A stretch of DNA of 64,000 nt. Source: Flemingiibacterium sp964430755 (lineage in GTDB: Bacteria; Bacillota; Clostridia; Oscillospirales; CAG-272). The stretch is from the NCBI GenBank assembly GCA_964430755.1, contig CAYSFT010000002.1, positions 1 through 64,000 of the forward strand, in the 5' to 3' direction. The notes beneath the pieces are model-generated. The model ran no database searches and was not told the DNA's origin. It was given only the letters and a program-made list of their open reading frames with translations. Position 1 is the first letter of the stretch; every line of letters begins with the position of its first letter. Shown piece by piece: positions 18,335-27,964 of this stretch. The position numbers and the translations under genes were made by a program.

Positions 18335-20589
18335 TGTCCGACGTGGCAGTGCCGCTCACTGTTGCGAAAGTGAGGATTCTTGAGCTGCCGTATTCTGCCG
18401 ACAGGGTGTATGATTATCTGATTCCCGATGAGCTTTTGGGGCGTGTTAAGCGCGGCTCGATCGTTTTTGTAAGCTTCGGCGGTGCACAGCGTACAGGTGT
18501 TCGCAGAAGTGCGATCGTTACGGCTGTTTCCGATTCGTCCGAATATGAAAAGCTCAAGCCTATACTTGCCGTTGCAGATGATAGATTTTCTCTTTCGGAG
18601 GAGCTTTTAGGACTTTGCGACTTTCTTCGTGAGCGCACATTTTGTTCAACGGGAGACGCAGTTCAAACGATACTTCCGAGCGGTGCTCATGCTTCGCTGT
18701 TCCGTGCAAAGCGCGATCCGGTTGAGCGGTATTACCGTGTTTCTACGGATTTATCGGCGATACGCCTTGGAAGTGCGGAGAAGCGTGCCGTTGACTTTAT
18801 CGCGGACGGTGAGCGCTCGGCATCCGAGATTCAAAAAGAGGCGCAGGTTTCTTATGCAACACTCAAAAACATGGTGGCAAAGGGAATATTTTCCTGCCGC
18901 GAATGTGAGATTATAAGAAACCCTTACAGAGGTCGCGGAAAGGTTGCCGACTCCAATATTTTAAGCGATGAGCAGGAAACGGCGTGTAAAACGCTCTCTT
19001 CTCTTGCGGCATCAGGTAAGGCGTGTGCGGCACTTCTTTACGGAGTTACCGGAAGCGGTAAGACGCGTGTTATCAAGTCGGTTATCGACAGCGTTATCGA
19101 GAGCGGACGTTCGGTTATCGTGCTTGTTCCCGAAATATCGCTGACAGGGCAGACGGTTGATCTTTTCTGCGGCTTTTTCGGTGAGAGAGTTGCAGTGATA
19201 CATTCGTCACTCTCGGACGGTGAGAAGCTTGATGCATGGAAACGTATACGTGCGCATGAAGTGGACGTCGTTATCGGTACACGCTCGGCTGTTTTTGCTC
19301 CGCTTGACAATCTCGGTATGATAGTTATCGACGAGGAGCAGGAGCACACATATAAGTCAGACATGAATCCGAAGTATCACACACGTGACATTGCAAGATA
19401 CCGTGCGGCGAAGAATAATGCGCTTATGCTGCTTGCATCGGCAACGCCGTCGCTTGAATCGTTTTACCGCGCAAAAGAGGAGATATACACTCTCGTTACG
19501 CTTAATGAACGCTACGGAAACGCACAGCTTCCCGAGGTTAAGATCGCAGATCTGCGCGTTGACTCGACAAGAGGACAGATAACTCCCATCGGCGATGTTC
19601 TGCGCGAGGAGCTTTCAAAAAATCTTAAAAACGGCGAGCAGTCGATTCTTTTTGTCAGCAGGCGCGGATATAATAATTTTATAAGCTGTCTTAAATGCGG
19701 CGAGGTCGTAACCTGTCCCAATTGCTCGGTTTCGCTGACCTACCACCGTGAATATGACCGTGATATTCTCAAGTGTCATTATTGCGGTTATACAGAGACG
19801 GTTCCCGAAATATGCCCGAAATGTCAGTCGGAGCATATGTCAAGAAAGGGTTTTGGTACACAGCTTGTTGGGGAGGAGCTTCACGCTTTGTTTCCCGAGG
19901 CGAGGATACTCCGCCTCGACGCGGATTCGACAACTGCGAAGTTTTCACATGAGGCGATACTGTCACAGTTCCGCTCACACGAGGCTGATATATTAATCGG
20001 CACACAGATGGTTACAAAGGGACACAATTTCCCGGATGTTACGCTCGTTGGCGTTATCAATGCGGACAGTGCGCTTTATCTTGACGATTTTCGTGCATCG
20101 GAGCGTACATTTGCGCTTCTGACGCAGGTTATCGGAAGAGCCGGACGTGCAGACAAGCCGGGCAGAGCTGTTATACAGACCTATTCGCCCGACAATGAAA
20201 CGATAAATCTTGCCGCAAAGCAGGATTACACAGGTTTTTATTCGAGCGCGATAAAGCTCCGAAAGCAATTGCAGTTTCCGCCGTTTTGCGAATTTGTACT
20301 GCTCGGTGTACACGGCGAAGATGAAAAAGAAGTCCTTGAATTAACACTTAAGCTTGACACAAAGCTTCGTGAATACACATCGGGCGAATATTCGGATATA
20401 CCGATGTACATATTCGGACCGTTTGAAGCTCCGATATATAAAGTTAACAATGTTTTCAGAATGAGAATTATAATAAAATGTCAGGTTACAAAGCGTATGC
20501 GCGAGCTTATCTGCCGCCTGATGGCGGATTTTCCGAAGGCAAGCGTTAAGGCGGCGATATCGGTTGACGTTAACCCGGCTTCGCTTTGA
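18334..20589 (+). CDS. priA: Primosomal protein N' (PriA helicase)
   Basis: 751 residues. N-terminal 3'-DNA-binding domain, then a superfamily 2 helicase with Walker A GVTGSGKT (about 233), DEEQEH Walker B and GRAGR-type motif VI. The zinc-binding insert has eight Cys in CLKCGE, CPNCS, CHYCG and CPKC pairs. PriA reloads the replisome at stalled forks. It starts at the last base of rpoZ (tgATG). The coaBC gene, which sits before priA in Bacillus, is absent here. Confidence 0.96.
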   Translation: MSDVAVPLTVAKVRILELPYSADRVYDYLIPDELLGRVKRGSIVFVSFGGAQRTGVRRSAIVTAVSDSSEYEKLKPILAVADDRFSLSEELLGLCDFLRERTFCSTGDAVQTILPSGAHASLFRAKRDPVERYYRVSTDLSAIRLGSAEKRAVDFIADGERSASEIQKEAQVSYATLKNMVAKGIFSCRECEIIRNPYRGRGKVADSNILSDEQETACKTLSSLAASGKACAALLYGVTGSGKTRVIKSVIDSVIESGRSVIVLVPEISLTGQTVDLFCGFFGERVAVIHSSLSDGEKLDAWKRIRAHEVDVVIGTRSAVFAPLDNLGMIVIDEEQEHTYKSDMNPKYHTRDIARYRAAKNNALMLLASATPSLESFYRAKEEIYTLVTLNERYGNAQLPEVKIADLRVDSTRGQITPIGDVLREELSKNLKNGEQSILFVSRRGYNNFISCLKCGEVVTCPNCSVSLTYHREYDRDILKCHYCGYTETVPEICPKCQSEHMSRKGFGTQLVGEELHALFPEARILRLDADSTTAKFSHEAILSQFRSHEADILIGTQMVTKGHNFPDVTLVGVINADSALYLDDFRASERTFALLTQVIGRAGRADKPGRAVIQTYSPDNETINLAAKQDYTGFYSSAIKLRKQLQFPPFCEFVLLGVHGEDEKEVLELTLKLDTKLREYTSGEYSDIPMYIFGPFEAPIYKVNNVFRMRIIIKCQVTKRMRELICRLMADFPKASVKAAISVDVNPASL

Positions 20590-20613
20590 TCCTGACTCTT
20601 GGAGGAATTATTT

Positions 20614-21084
20614 ATGGCTAAGTTGAACATAGTAAAGGATGGAGACCCGATTCTCCGAAAAAAGAGCCGTCCCGTTGAGGTTATCGACGAGCGCATAAAG
20701 ACTCTTGCCGCCGATATGGTTGAAACAATGCGTGCCGCCAACGGATGCGGTCTTGCGGCGGTGCAGGTTGGTAAGCTGCGTCGGATGGTTGTGGTTGAAG
20801 TTGAGGAAAACAAGCCATATATCATGATAAATCCGGAAATTATCAAACGTGAGGGCAATCAACAGGATGTTGAGGGATGCCTTTCCGTTCCGAATCAGTG
20901 GGGTATTACAGACCGTCCGATGAAGGTGACCGTTCGTTACACGGGACTTGACGGCAAGGTGCATACCGTATCGGGTTCGGAGCTTGCGGCACGTGCGTTC
21001 TGTCATGAGCTTGATCACCTTGAGGGTATACTTTTCACAGACAATGTTGTCCGTATGCTTGATCCCGACGAGGTTGAAGCGTGA
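20614..21084 (+). CDS. def: Peptide deformylase
   Basis: 156 residues with all three metal motifs: GCGLAAVQVG, EGCLSV and HELDH. It removes the N-terminal formyl group from new proteins. ATG 20614 is placed 8 nt after GGAGG; the longer upstream reading is not supported. It precedes fmt by one base, pairing the enzymes that add and remove formyl groups. Confidence 0.96.
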   Translation: MAKLNIVKDGDPILRKKSRPVEVIDERIKTLAADMVETMRAANGCGLAAVQVGKLRRMVVVEVEENKPYIMINPEIIKREGNQQDVEGCLSVPNQWGITDRPMKVTVRYTGLDGKVHTVSGSELAARAFCHELDHLEGILFTDNVVRMLDPDEVEA

Positions 21085-21085
21085 T

Positions 21086-22042
21086 ATGAAATCAAAGATA
21101 TTATTCATGGGTACGCCCGATTTTGCGAAGATACAGCTTGAAGCTCTGATTGGAGCGGGTGCAGACGTTATCGGTGTTGTAACCCAGCCCGACAAGCCAA
21201 AGGGACGCAAAATGATATTGACTCCGCCGCCGGTTAAGGTGTGTGCCGAGGAACACGGCATTACTGTATACCAGCCGACCACTCTGCGCGGCGATGAATT
21301 TGCATCACTTCTTGATTCTCTTGCGCCGGAGCTTATAATTGTTGCCGCTTACGGCAAGATTCTGCCAGAGAATGTTATCAACTATCCGCGCCTCGGATGC
21401 ATTAACGTGCACGGCTCGCTTCTTCCGAAATATCGTGGTGCGGCGCCGATACAGCGTGCCATTATCGACGGTGAGTCTGAAACGGGTATCACGATAATGT
21501 ATATGGATGTCGGGCTTGACACGGGCGATATGCTCTCCAAAGTGACAGTCCCGATTGAAGCTGACGACAACTTTGAAACCATGCACGATAAGCTTGCAGA
21601 TGCAGGTGCAAAGCTGCTTCTTGAAACAGTTACGGCACTCGAAAACGGCAGTGCATCCCGTGAAAAGCAGGATGACACAAAATCCACCTATGCCGCAAAG
21701 ATTGAGAACGCAGACTGTATACTCGATTTTTCCTGCAATGCAACAGAGGTGTTCAACCGTATTCGTGGACTTTCACCGTTTCCGCTCTCGGTCTCATCGC
21801 ATAACGGTAAGTCGCTGAAGATAGTGCGTGCCGAGCTTGCCGATGATAAAAAATCACATGACAATCCCGGCGAGGTTCTCGCTCTTGATGCGGCTAAGAA
21901 CCGTATTGAGGTTGCCTGTGGTGTCGGTTCCATTGCAGTGACCAACCTTCTTCCCGAGGGCAAGAGCCGCATGAGTGCTGCCGATTATATCAACGGAAGA
22001 AAGATATCCGTCGGAGACGTGCTCGAAAAATATTCTAAATAA
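21086..22042 (+). CDS. fmt: Methionyl-tRNA formyltransferase
   Basis: 318 residues, the standard length. The N-terminal domain holds the SLLPKYRGAAPIQ folate-binding motif and the INVHG site; the C-terminal domain binds tRNA. It formylates initiator Met-tRNA. The ATG at 21086 lies just past the def stop. An in-frame extension upstream into def is a reading artefact. Confidence 0.96.
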   Translation: MKSKILFMGTPDFAKIQLEALIGAGADVIGVVTQPDKPKGRKMILTPPPVKVCAEEHGITVYQPTTLRGDEFASLLDSLAPELIIVAAYGKILPENVINYPRLGCINVHGSLLPKYRGAAPIQRAIIDGESETGITIMYMDVGLDTGDMLSKVTVPIEADDNFETMHDKLADAGAKLLLETVTALENGSASREKQDDTKSTYAAKIENADCILDFSCNATEVFNRIRGLSPFPLSVSSHNGKSLKIVRAELADDKKSHDNPGEVLALDAAKNRIEVACGVGSIAVTNLLPEGKSRMSAADYINGRKISVGDVLEKYSK

Positions 22043-22053
22043 GAGGAAATAAT

Positions 22054-22752
22054 ATGCTATTCTACGGTATAGATGCAACGTATCTTATACTCGTCCTGCC
22101 TGCGGTGCTGTTCGCACTTTGGGCGCAGATGAACGTCCAGGGAACATTCAAAAAATACGCAAAAGTCGCTTCAAAGCGAGGAATGACCGGCTTTGACGCG
22201 GCAAGACAGATTCTTGATGCAAACGGACTTCATCATGTTCGTATCGGACAGGTGCAGGGTGATCTCACAGACCACTTTAATCCTAAAGATAACACCGTTT
22301 ATCTTTCCGATACGGTACACTCCGAAAAAAGTGCCGCTGCGATAGGTGTTGCCGCGCATGAGGCAGGTCACGCTGTTCAGTATGCAGTCGGTTATTCTCC
22401 GATGAAGCTTCGCTCGGCGATAATTCCGATAACCAATATCGGTTCAAACCTTGCAATTCCGCTTGTGCTTCTCGGTATACTTTTGTCATTCCCGGCGCTT
22501 GCTTATGTCGGCGTTATCGCGTTCGGTTTATCGACGGTGTTTCAGCTTGTAACGCTTCCCGTTGAATTTAACGCAAGCTCACGTGCAATGGCGGCTCTCA
22601 GTGCATCGGGACAGCTTGACAAGGATGAACTGAAAAGCGCGAGAAAGGTGTTAACAGCCGCGGCGCTGACATATGTTGCGGCACTTGCCGTTTCGCTTGC
22701 TAACTTAATAAGAATATTTCTGCTTGCCAAGCGCTCGGACAGACGAAGATAA
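22054..22752 (+). CDS. YugP-type membrane zinc metalloprotease
   Basis: 232 residues. One N-terminal helix (3-25), then the zinc motif AAHEAGHAVQ (HEAGH near residue 105) followed by three hydrophobic segments. This is the neutral zinc metallopeptidase family of Bacillus YugP; the substrate is unknown. In several Clostridia a copy lies between fmt and rsmB, as here, but it is absent from that spot in Bacillus. It ends in TAATG, overlapping rsmB by one base. Confidence 0.88.
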   Translation: MLFYGIDATYLILVLPAVLFALWAQMNVQGTFKKYAKVASKRGMTGFDAARQILDANGLHHVRIGQVQGDLTDHFNPKDNTVYLSDTVHSEKSAAAIGVAAHEAGHAVQYAVGYSPMKLRSAIIPITNIGSNLAIPLVLLGILLSFPALAYVGVIAFGLSTVFQLVTLPVEFNASSRAMAALSASGQLDKDELKSARKVLTAAALTYVAALAVSLANLIRIFLLAKRSDRRR

Positions 22753-24080
22753 TGGATAAGAAAAAATACACTGCCCGTGAGGCAGCTTACCGTTCGCTGA
22801 TACTTTGCGAGCGCGACAAAAAATATTCAAGCCTTGAAATTGATTCGTCAATAAAACGTTTTTCGCTTGAGGGTGCTGACAGGGGACTCTATACAGCCCT
22901 TGTTTACGGCGTTATCGAGCGGAAAATCACGCTTGATTATATAATCGGAAAGCTTTCATCAAAGCCGATGGAAAAGCTCGATGACGAGGTTATAACACTT
23001 CTGCGCCTCGGACTTTATCAGCTGATATGGCTTGACCGCATACCGGACAGTGCGGCGGTTAATGAAACCGTAAATCTTGCTAAAAAGAACGCGCCTCGTG
23101 CCGCATCGTTTATAAATGCCGTTCTGCGCGGTTTTCTGCGCACGATGGGTAAGGACAGCCTGCCGTATCCGAGCAAGGATGCATCTGATTATCTTTCTGT
23201 CAGATATTCTTGCGGCGAGGATGTGCTCTCGGTTCTTCGTGAGTCTGTTTCCGATGTGGAAGCTTTACTTGCGGCGTTTGAGGTGCAGCCTGATATAACG
23301 CTTCGGGTGAACACGCTGAAAATATCACGCGATGAACTGCTCGTAAGACTTGCCGAAAACGGTATTGATGCCGTACCGACGGAGTATTCACCGTTTGGTG
23401 TACGTCTTACGAAAAAGACACTGCCCAAAGAGGTTTCGGAACTTATTTCCGACGGAATCGTCTATATTCAGGACGAAGCGTCACAGATTGCCGTCCTTGC
23501 GGCATCCCCGAAGCCTGATACTACTCTTATAGACACCTGTGCCTGCCCGGGAGGTAAAAGCTTCTCGGCGGCGATACTTATGGAAAACCGCGGCCGCGTT
23601 ATGAGCTTCGATCTTCACAAAAACAAGCTCTCCCTTGTTGAATCGGGCGCGAGGCGGCTTGGTATAAATATTATAGAAACCGCAGAAAAAAACGGCTCGA
23701 AGCGTGATGAAGCACTTGTCTCGTCCGCCGACACCGTTATTTGTGACGTGCCCTGCTCGGGACTCGGTGTTATTGCGAAAAAGCCCGAGATACGCTATAA
23801 ATCCGGCGAGGAGATTGAGCGTTTACCCGAGATTCAGTATGCGATACTCTCAAATTCGGCGGCATATGTCAAGAGCGGCGGAGTGCTGTGTTATTCAACG
23901 TGTACCGTAAATAAGGCGGAAAATGAGGCTGTTGTAATGCGTTTTCTTACAGAGAACAGTGAGTTTTTTGCGGAGGATTTCAGTATTGGTACGCTTGAAA
24001 GTGCGGACGGTATGCTGACTCTGCTTCCGAATGTACACGGCACGGACGGTTTCTTTGTTGCAAAACTTCGTAAAAAATAA
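22752..24080 (+). CDS. rsmB: 16S rRNA m5C967 methyltransferase RsmB
   Basis: 442 residues. The N-terminal NusB-like RNA-binding domain (1-140) is followed by a SAM methyltransferase domain with ACPGGKS, the catalytic CDVPCSGLG and the second Cys in YSTCTV. It methylates 16S rRNA C967. It is coupled to the preceding protease gene by TAATG and followed 9 bp later by rlmN. Confidence 0.95.
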   Translation: MDKKKYTAREAAYRSLILCERDKKYSSLEIDSSIKRFSLEGADRGLYTALVYGVIERKITLDYIIGKLSSKPMEKLDDEVITLLRLGLYQLIWLDRIPDSAAVNETVNLAKKNAPRAASFINAVLRGFLRTMGKDSLPYPSKDASDYLSVRYSCGEDVLSVLRESVSDVEALLAAFEVQPDITLRVNTLKISRDELLVRLAENGIDAVPTEYSPFGVRLTKKTLPKEVSELISDGIVYIQDEASQIAVLAASPKPDTTLIDTCACPGGKSFSAAILMENRGRVMSFDLHKNKLSLVESGARRLGINIIETAEKNGSKRDEALVSSADTVICDVPCSGLGVIAKKPEIRYKSGEEIERLPEIQYAILSNSAAYVKSGGVLCYSTCTVNKAENEAVVMRFLTENSEFFAEDFSIGTLESADGMLTLLPNVHGTDGFFVAKLRKK

Positions 24081-24089
24081 GGAAAGATT

Positions 24090-25172
24090 ATGTTGACTGT
24101 AAACGGAAAAGCCGATCTTCTTTCGATGAATATTCCCGAGCTTGGGGAATTTTTGGCTTCGCTCGGCGAGCCCAAATACCGCGCAAAGCAGGTCTTTTCC
24201 TGGATGCATCGCGGCGTTTCGATTGACGGCATGACCGATATTTCAAAAAAGCTTCGTGAAAAGCTTTCAGAGACGGCACTTGTCGATTTCCCGAGTGTTG
24301 AACAAAAATTAGTTTCAAGGCTTGACGGAACGGTGAAGTATCTTTTCGGACTTCACGACGGTAATGTTATCGAGAGCGTTTTCATGCGATATAAGCACGG
24401 TAACACCATCTGCATATCAAGCGAGGTCGGCTGTCCGATGGGATGCAAATTCTGCGCTTCGACTATCGGCGGACTCGTCAGAAAGCTATCTCCTGCTGAA
24501 CTTCTCGGTCAGGTTATTGCCGCCCAGCGCGATATGGGTGAGCGGATTTCCAATATAGTTATGATGGGCATCGGTGAGCCGCTTGATAATTTTGATAATA
24601 CGCTGAAATTTTTGAGTCTTGTCGGCGATCCTTGCGGACTTAATATCGGTTCAAGACATATTTCGCTTTCAACTTGCGGTCTTGTTGATAAGATTGACGA
24701 GCTCGCGAGGCATGATCTTCAGATAACGCTTTCAATATCGCTTCATGCGGCAGACGATGAAACACGTTCGTCGATAATGCCGGTTAATAATAAATGGAAC
24801 ATAGAATCACTGCTTGAAGCTTGCAGACGTTATTTTGCGGCGACGGGACGGCGTATTTCGTTTGAGTATACGCTTATTGCAGGAAAGAACGATTCACCCG
24901 AATATGCTAAACGTCTCGCAAACACATTGAAGCACGGGCTTTACCGTTCATCAAAGCCGTTTCCGATACACGTGAATCTCATTCCGGTAAATGAGGTTGA
25001 GGAAAGCGGATTCTCTCGTTCAAGCGGCGACGCGGTTAAGAAGTTCTCGGAGATACTTAATTCGCTCGGTGTAAATGCAACCGTCAGACGTAAGCTTGGC
25101 GGCGATATAAACGCTTCCTGCGGTCAGCTTCGCCGTGCTAAACTTAAAGCGGATACAGCGGCTGATGCTTGA
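24090..25172 (+). CDS. rlmN: 23S rRNA / tRNA adenine-C2 methyltransferase RlmN
   Basis: 360 residues. Radical-SAM motif CPMGCKFC (CxxxCxxC), GIGEPLDN, and a conserved C-terminal Cys in ASCGQLR, the methyl-carrying Cys of this family. It methylates A2503 of 23S rRNA and A37 of some tRNAs through a 4Fe-4S cluster. It follows rsmB as in Bacillus. A gap of about 117 bp precedes the phosphatase. Confidence 0.95.
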   Translation: MLTVNGKADLLSMNIPELGEFLASLGEPKYRAKQVFSWMHRGVSIDGMTDISKKLREKLSETALVDFPSVEQKLVSRLDGTVKYLFGLHDGNVIESVFMRYKHGNTICISSEVGCPMGCKFCASTIGGLVRKLSPAELLGQVIAAQRDMGERISNIVMMGIGEPLDNFDNTLKFLSLVGDPCGLNIGSRHISLSTCGLVDKIDELARHDLQITLSISLHAADDETRSSIMPVNNKWNIESLLEACRRYFAATGRRISFEYTLIAGKNDSPEYAKRLANTLKHGLYRSSKPFPIHVNLIPVNEVEESGFSRSSGDAVKKFSEILNSLGVNATVRRKLGGDINASCGQLRRAKLKADTAADA

Positions 25173-25219
25173 AGATATGTGTAACTTTTAAGATTTTATT
25201 CTTTTTTCTGTCATATATG

Positions 25220-25270
25220 TATAATATAATATAAGATGTTCGTATTAACCGTTTGGGGAGTCGCCCCAAA
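25220..25270 (+). promoter_or_regulatory. Possible internal promoter and leader hairpin before prpC
   Basis: Overlapping TATAAT hexamers (25220-25230) without a clear -35, then a perfect hairpin TTTGGGG/CCCCAAA (25252-25258 and 25264-25270) just before ribosome site GAGAGGA. No T-run follows, so it is not a terminator. It may affect translation of the phosphatase. Confidence 0.35.
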
Positions 25271-25289
25271 GAGAGGAATGATCGTATAA

Positions 25290-26093
25290 ATGAATTTTTT
25301 CGGTAAAAGTGATGTCGGTTTGGTGCGTACGGAAAATCAGGATAGCTATGTTATCCGTCCTGTATGCAAAAATGCAACGCTCTGCGTCGTTTGTGACGGT
25401 ATGGGCGGTGCGAAAAGCGGTAACGTCGCAAGCCGGCAGGCAATAGACACATTTGTTGAGAATGTTGTCAAATATGCGTCGGCAAAGCTGAATCGTGACG
25501 GTTCACTGTCGCTTTCGAGTGACGATGCCTGTGTCATTCTCGATGATGCCGCACGTGACGCCAACAAAACTGTATATGATTTAGCGCAGACCTCGCCCGA
25601 TTATCAGGGAATGGGTACTACGCTTGTCGGTGCGCTTTTCTGCGACAATATGGTTTATGTTATCAATATCGGAGACAGCCGTCTCTATCTTATTTCCAAT
25701 AATACGATCACTCAGATTACTCATGACCATTCCTATATTCAGCATCTTATTGACAGCGGCACCGTCAGTGTTGAGGAAGCGAGAAACCATCCGTTCAGAA
25801 ACCGTATTACACGCGCTGTCGGAATTGCTTCCGAAATTGAATCGGATATTTTCTCCGTTGACCTTTCAGAGCTTGACGTTGCTTACTTACTTCTTTGCTC
25901 GGACGGACTTTCCGGTCTGCTTTTTCCCGAGGATATATATGAGATGATATCCTCCGATCTTGATATTGAACTCGTTACAGACATTGAATCGGAGCTTTGC
26001 GATAAAACCGATCGCCTTATAAAAGCTGCCAACGACGCCGGCGGAACAGACAATATAACCGCGGTACTTGTAAAATATATAAAGGAGCGGTGA
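25290..26093 (+). CDS. prpC: PP2C-type protein phosphatase (PrpC/Stp)
   Basis: 267 residues. PPM motifs VCDGMGGAKSG, GMGTTL, NIGDSRLY, LLCSDGL and GGTDNIT hold the metal-binding Asp residues. It reverses phosphorylation by the partner kinase downstream. It overlaps the region before the kinase start and forms the conserved prpC-prkC pair controlling cell-wall and dormancy signalling in Firmicutes. Confidence 0.95.
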   Translation: MNFFGKSDVGLVRTENQDSYVIRPVCKNATLCVVCDGMGGAKSGNVASRQAIDTFVENVVKYASAKLNRDGSLSLSSDDACVILDDAARDANKTVYDLAQTSPDYQGMGTTLVGALFCDNMVYVINIGDSRLYLISNNTITQITHDHSYIQHLIDSGTVSVEEARNHPFRNRITRAVGIASEIESDIFSVDLSELDVAYLLLCSDGLSGLLFPEDIYEMISSDLDIELVTDIESELCDKTDRLIKAANDAGGTDNITAVLVKYIKER

Positions 26094-26095
26094 TT

Positions 26096-27958
26096 ATGGA
26101 TCAGTTTGAAAGATATGTCGGACAGGTTTTCGACAAGCGTTACAGAATTGTTAAAGTTATCGGTATCGGTGGTATGGCTGTCGTTTTCGAGGCGACTGAC
26201 CTTCTCATGCGCCGTAATGTTGCCGTGAAGATGCTTAAGGATGAGATCAACAACGATGTTCAGTCTGTTAAGCGTTTTATCAACGAAAGTAAGGCTGTTG
26301 CTATGCTTTCTCATCCCAATATCGTTAATATTTACGATGTTTCCGTTAAGGATTCACTGAAATATATCGTAATGGAGCTTGTTGAGGGTATAACTCTCAA
26401 AAATTACATTTTAAAGAAGGGTACTTTAAGCTTTGGTGAAATAATGAGCATCACCGAGCAGATACTTCGTGCTCTTGACCATGCACATCAGAAAGGCGTT
26501 GTCCACCGTGACATCAAGCCGCAGAATATCATGATGCTCAAAAACGGTTCGATCAAGGTTGCGGACTTTGGTATCGCAAAGCTTCCGAATGCTGAGACTG
26601 TAACCATGACGGACAAGGCAATCGGCACAGTGTTCTATATCAGTCCCGAGCAGGCAAGCGGCAAGAAAATTGACCGCAGAAGCGACATTTATTCACTTGG
26701 CGTAACTATGTATGAAATGGCGACCGGTAAGCTTCCGTTCGTTGCGGACAGCCCTGTAACCGTTGCGATAATGCAGGTTAAAAACCGTCCGCGTCCGCCG
26801 CGCGAGATCAACGATTCACTGCCTCTCGGACTTGAACAGATCATAATGGGCGCGATGGAAAAGAATCCCGACAACCGTTTCCAAAGTGCGGCACAAATGC
26901 TTCGTCACTTGGCGCAGGTTAAGAATAATCCGAGAACGGTTTTCAAAATGCCAAAGACAGAATCGTCCTATGAACCTGCTCCGGACGGTGGACAGGCTAT
27001 GCCCGATAATGTTAAAAAGCTCACAAGACCGACACGCGCCAGTCGTTCCATGTTTCCGGTCGTTGCAGGCGTTGCAAGCTCTTTCCTGATTGTTTTTCTG
27101 ATAAGCATGGTGGTTGTTTTCATGAAATTTTCTGAGGTTTCCGAAAATGATACATCAGAGCAGATAACAATTCCGAAATTTATCGGTAATTTTTACAGTG
27201 AAGACTATGAAGCACAGCTTGAAGACGGTTATTATAATGTTGAGGTTCAGTATATATACGATGCAAAATATCCGCAGAACGAGATTATCGGACAGGATCC
27301 GCTTCCCGATGAAAAGCGAAAAATAAATCCCGCCAAAAATCAGAAATGTGAGCTTATACTTAAGGTCAGCAAGGGCGCAACAACCTGCGAGCTTCCCGAT
27401 TTTGAATATAAAGATTCACGCTCGGCGGAAATTGAGATAAGAGCACTCGGACTTAAGCCTGTCATTATAAAAGAACAGCACGAGATTATCAGCGAGGGAT
27501 ATGTTATCCGCACCGATCCGGAGCCGGGAACAATACTTGAGGGCGGTGCTACTGTTACAATCTATGTCAGCAGCGGTCAGGAGATAGAGTATACGGTCGT
27601 TCCTGACTTCACCAATTGTACGGAAAATGAAGTTATGACACTGCTTGCCGAGCGAGGACTGCAGCTTGGTTATGTTTCAAAGGAATATAACGATAGCATT
27701 GAGGAGGGCAGGGTTATCAGTCAGAGCCTTTCGAAGGAGCAGCAGGTTCCGAGCGGAACAAAGATTGATTTTGTTATGAGTAAGGGTCCGTTTGTCGTTG
27801 AATCGGAAGAGACTACCGACGAGACCGGCGAGCCGATTGACAATCCGCTTGACCATCCTGATGATACAGAGAAGCAGCCGGATGCCTCGGATGACGAGAT
27901 GGAAGATCTGCTTGAAGCGATTTTAGGAGGTTCAGGCGGTGGATCCGGGGATGAGTGA
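26096..27958 (+). CDS. prkC: Membrane Ser/Thr kinase with PASTA repeats (PrkC/Stk)
   Basis: 620 residues. Cytoplasmic kinase domain (about 8-270) with HRDIKPQN and DFG, one transmembrane helix (about 318-345), then three extracellular PASTA repeats (about 350-565) and an acidic, Gly-rich tail. PASTA domains bind muropeptides or lipid II, so the kinase senses cell-wall state. ATG 26096 is preferred because AAAGGAG (26081-26087) lies 8 nt upstream; a GTG at 26090 is the alternative. Confidence 0.95.
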   Translation: MDQFERYVGQVFDKRYRIVKVIGIGGMAVVFEATDLLMRRNVAVKMLKDEINNDVQSVKRFINESKAVAMLSHPNIVNIYDVSVKDSLKYIVMELVEGITLKNYILKKGTLSFGEIMSITEQILRALDHAHQKGVVHRDIKPQNIMMLKNGSIKVADFGIAKLPNAETVTMTDKAIGTVFYISPEQASGKKIDRRSDIYSLGVTMYEMATGKLPFVADSPVTVAIMQVKNRPRPPREINDSLPLGLEQIIMGAMEKNPDNRFQSAAQMLRHLAQVKNNPRTVFKMPKTESSYEPAPDGGQAMPDNVKKLTRPTRASRSMFPVVAGVASSFLIVFLISMVVVFMKFSEVSENDTSEQITIPKFIGNFYSEDYEAQLEDGYYNVEVQYIYDAKYPQNEIIGQDPLPDEKRKINPAKNQKCELILKVSKGATTCELPDFEYKDSRSAEIEIRALGLKPVIIKEQHEIISEGYVIRTDPEPGTILEGGATVTIYVSSGQEIEYTVVPDFTNCTENEVMTLLAERGLQLGYVSKEYNDSIEEGRVISQSLSKEQQVPSGTKIDFVMSKGPFVVESEETTDETGEPIDNPLDHPDDTEKQPDASDDEMEDLLEAILGGSGGGSGDE

Positions 27959-27964
27959 TATCCG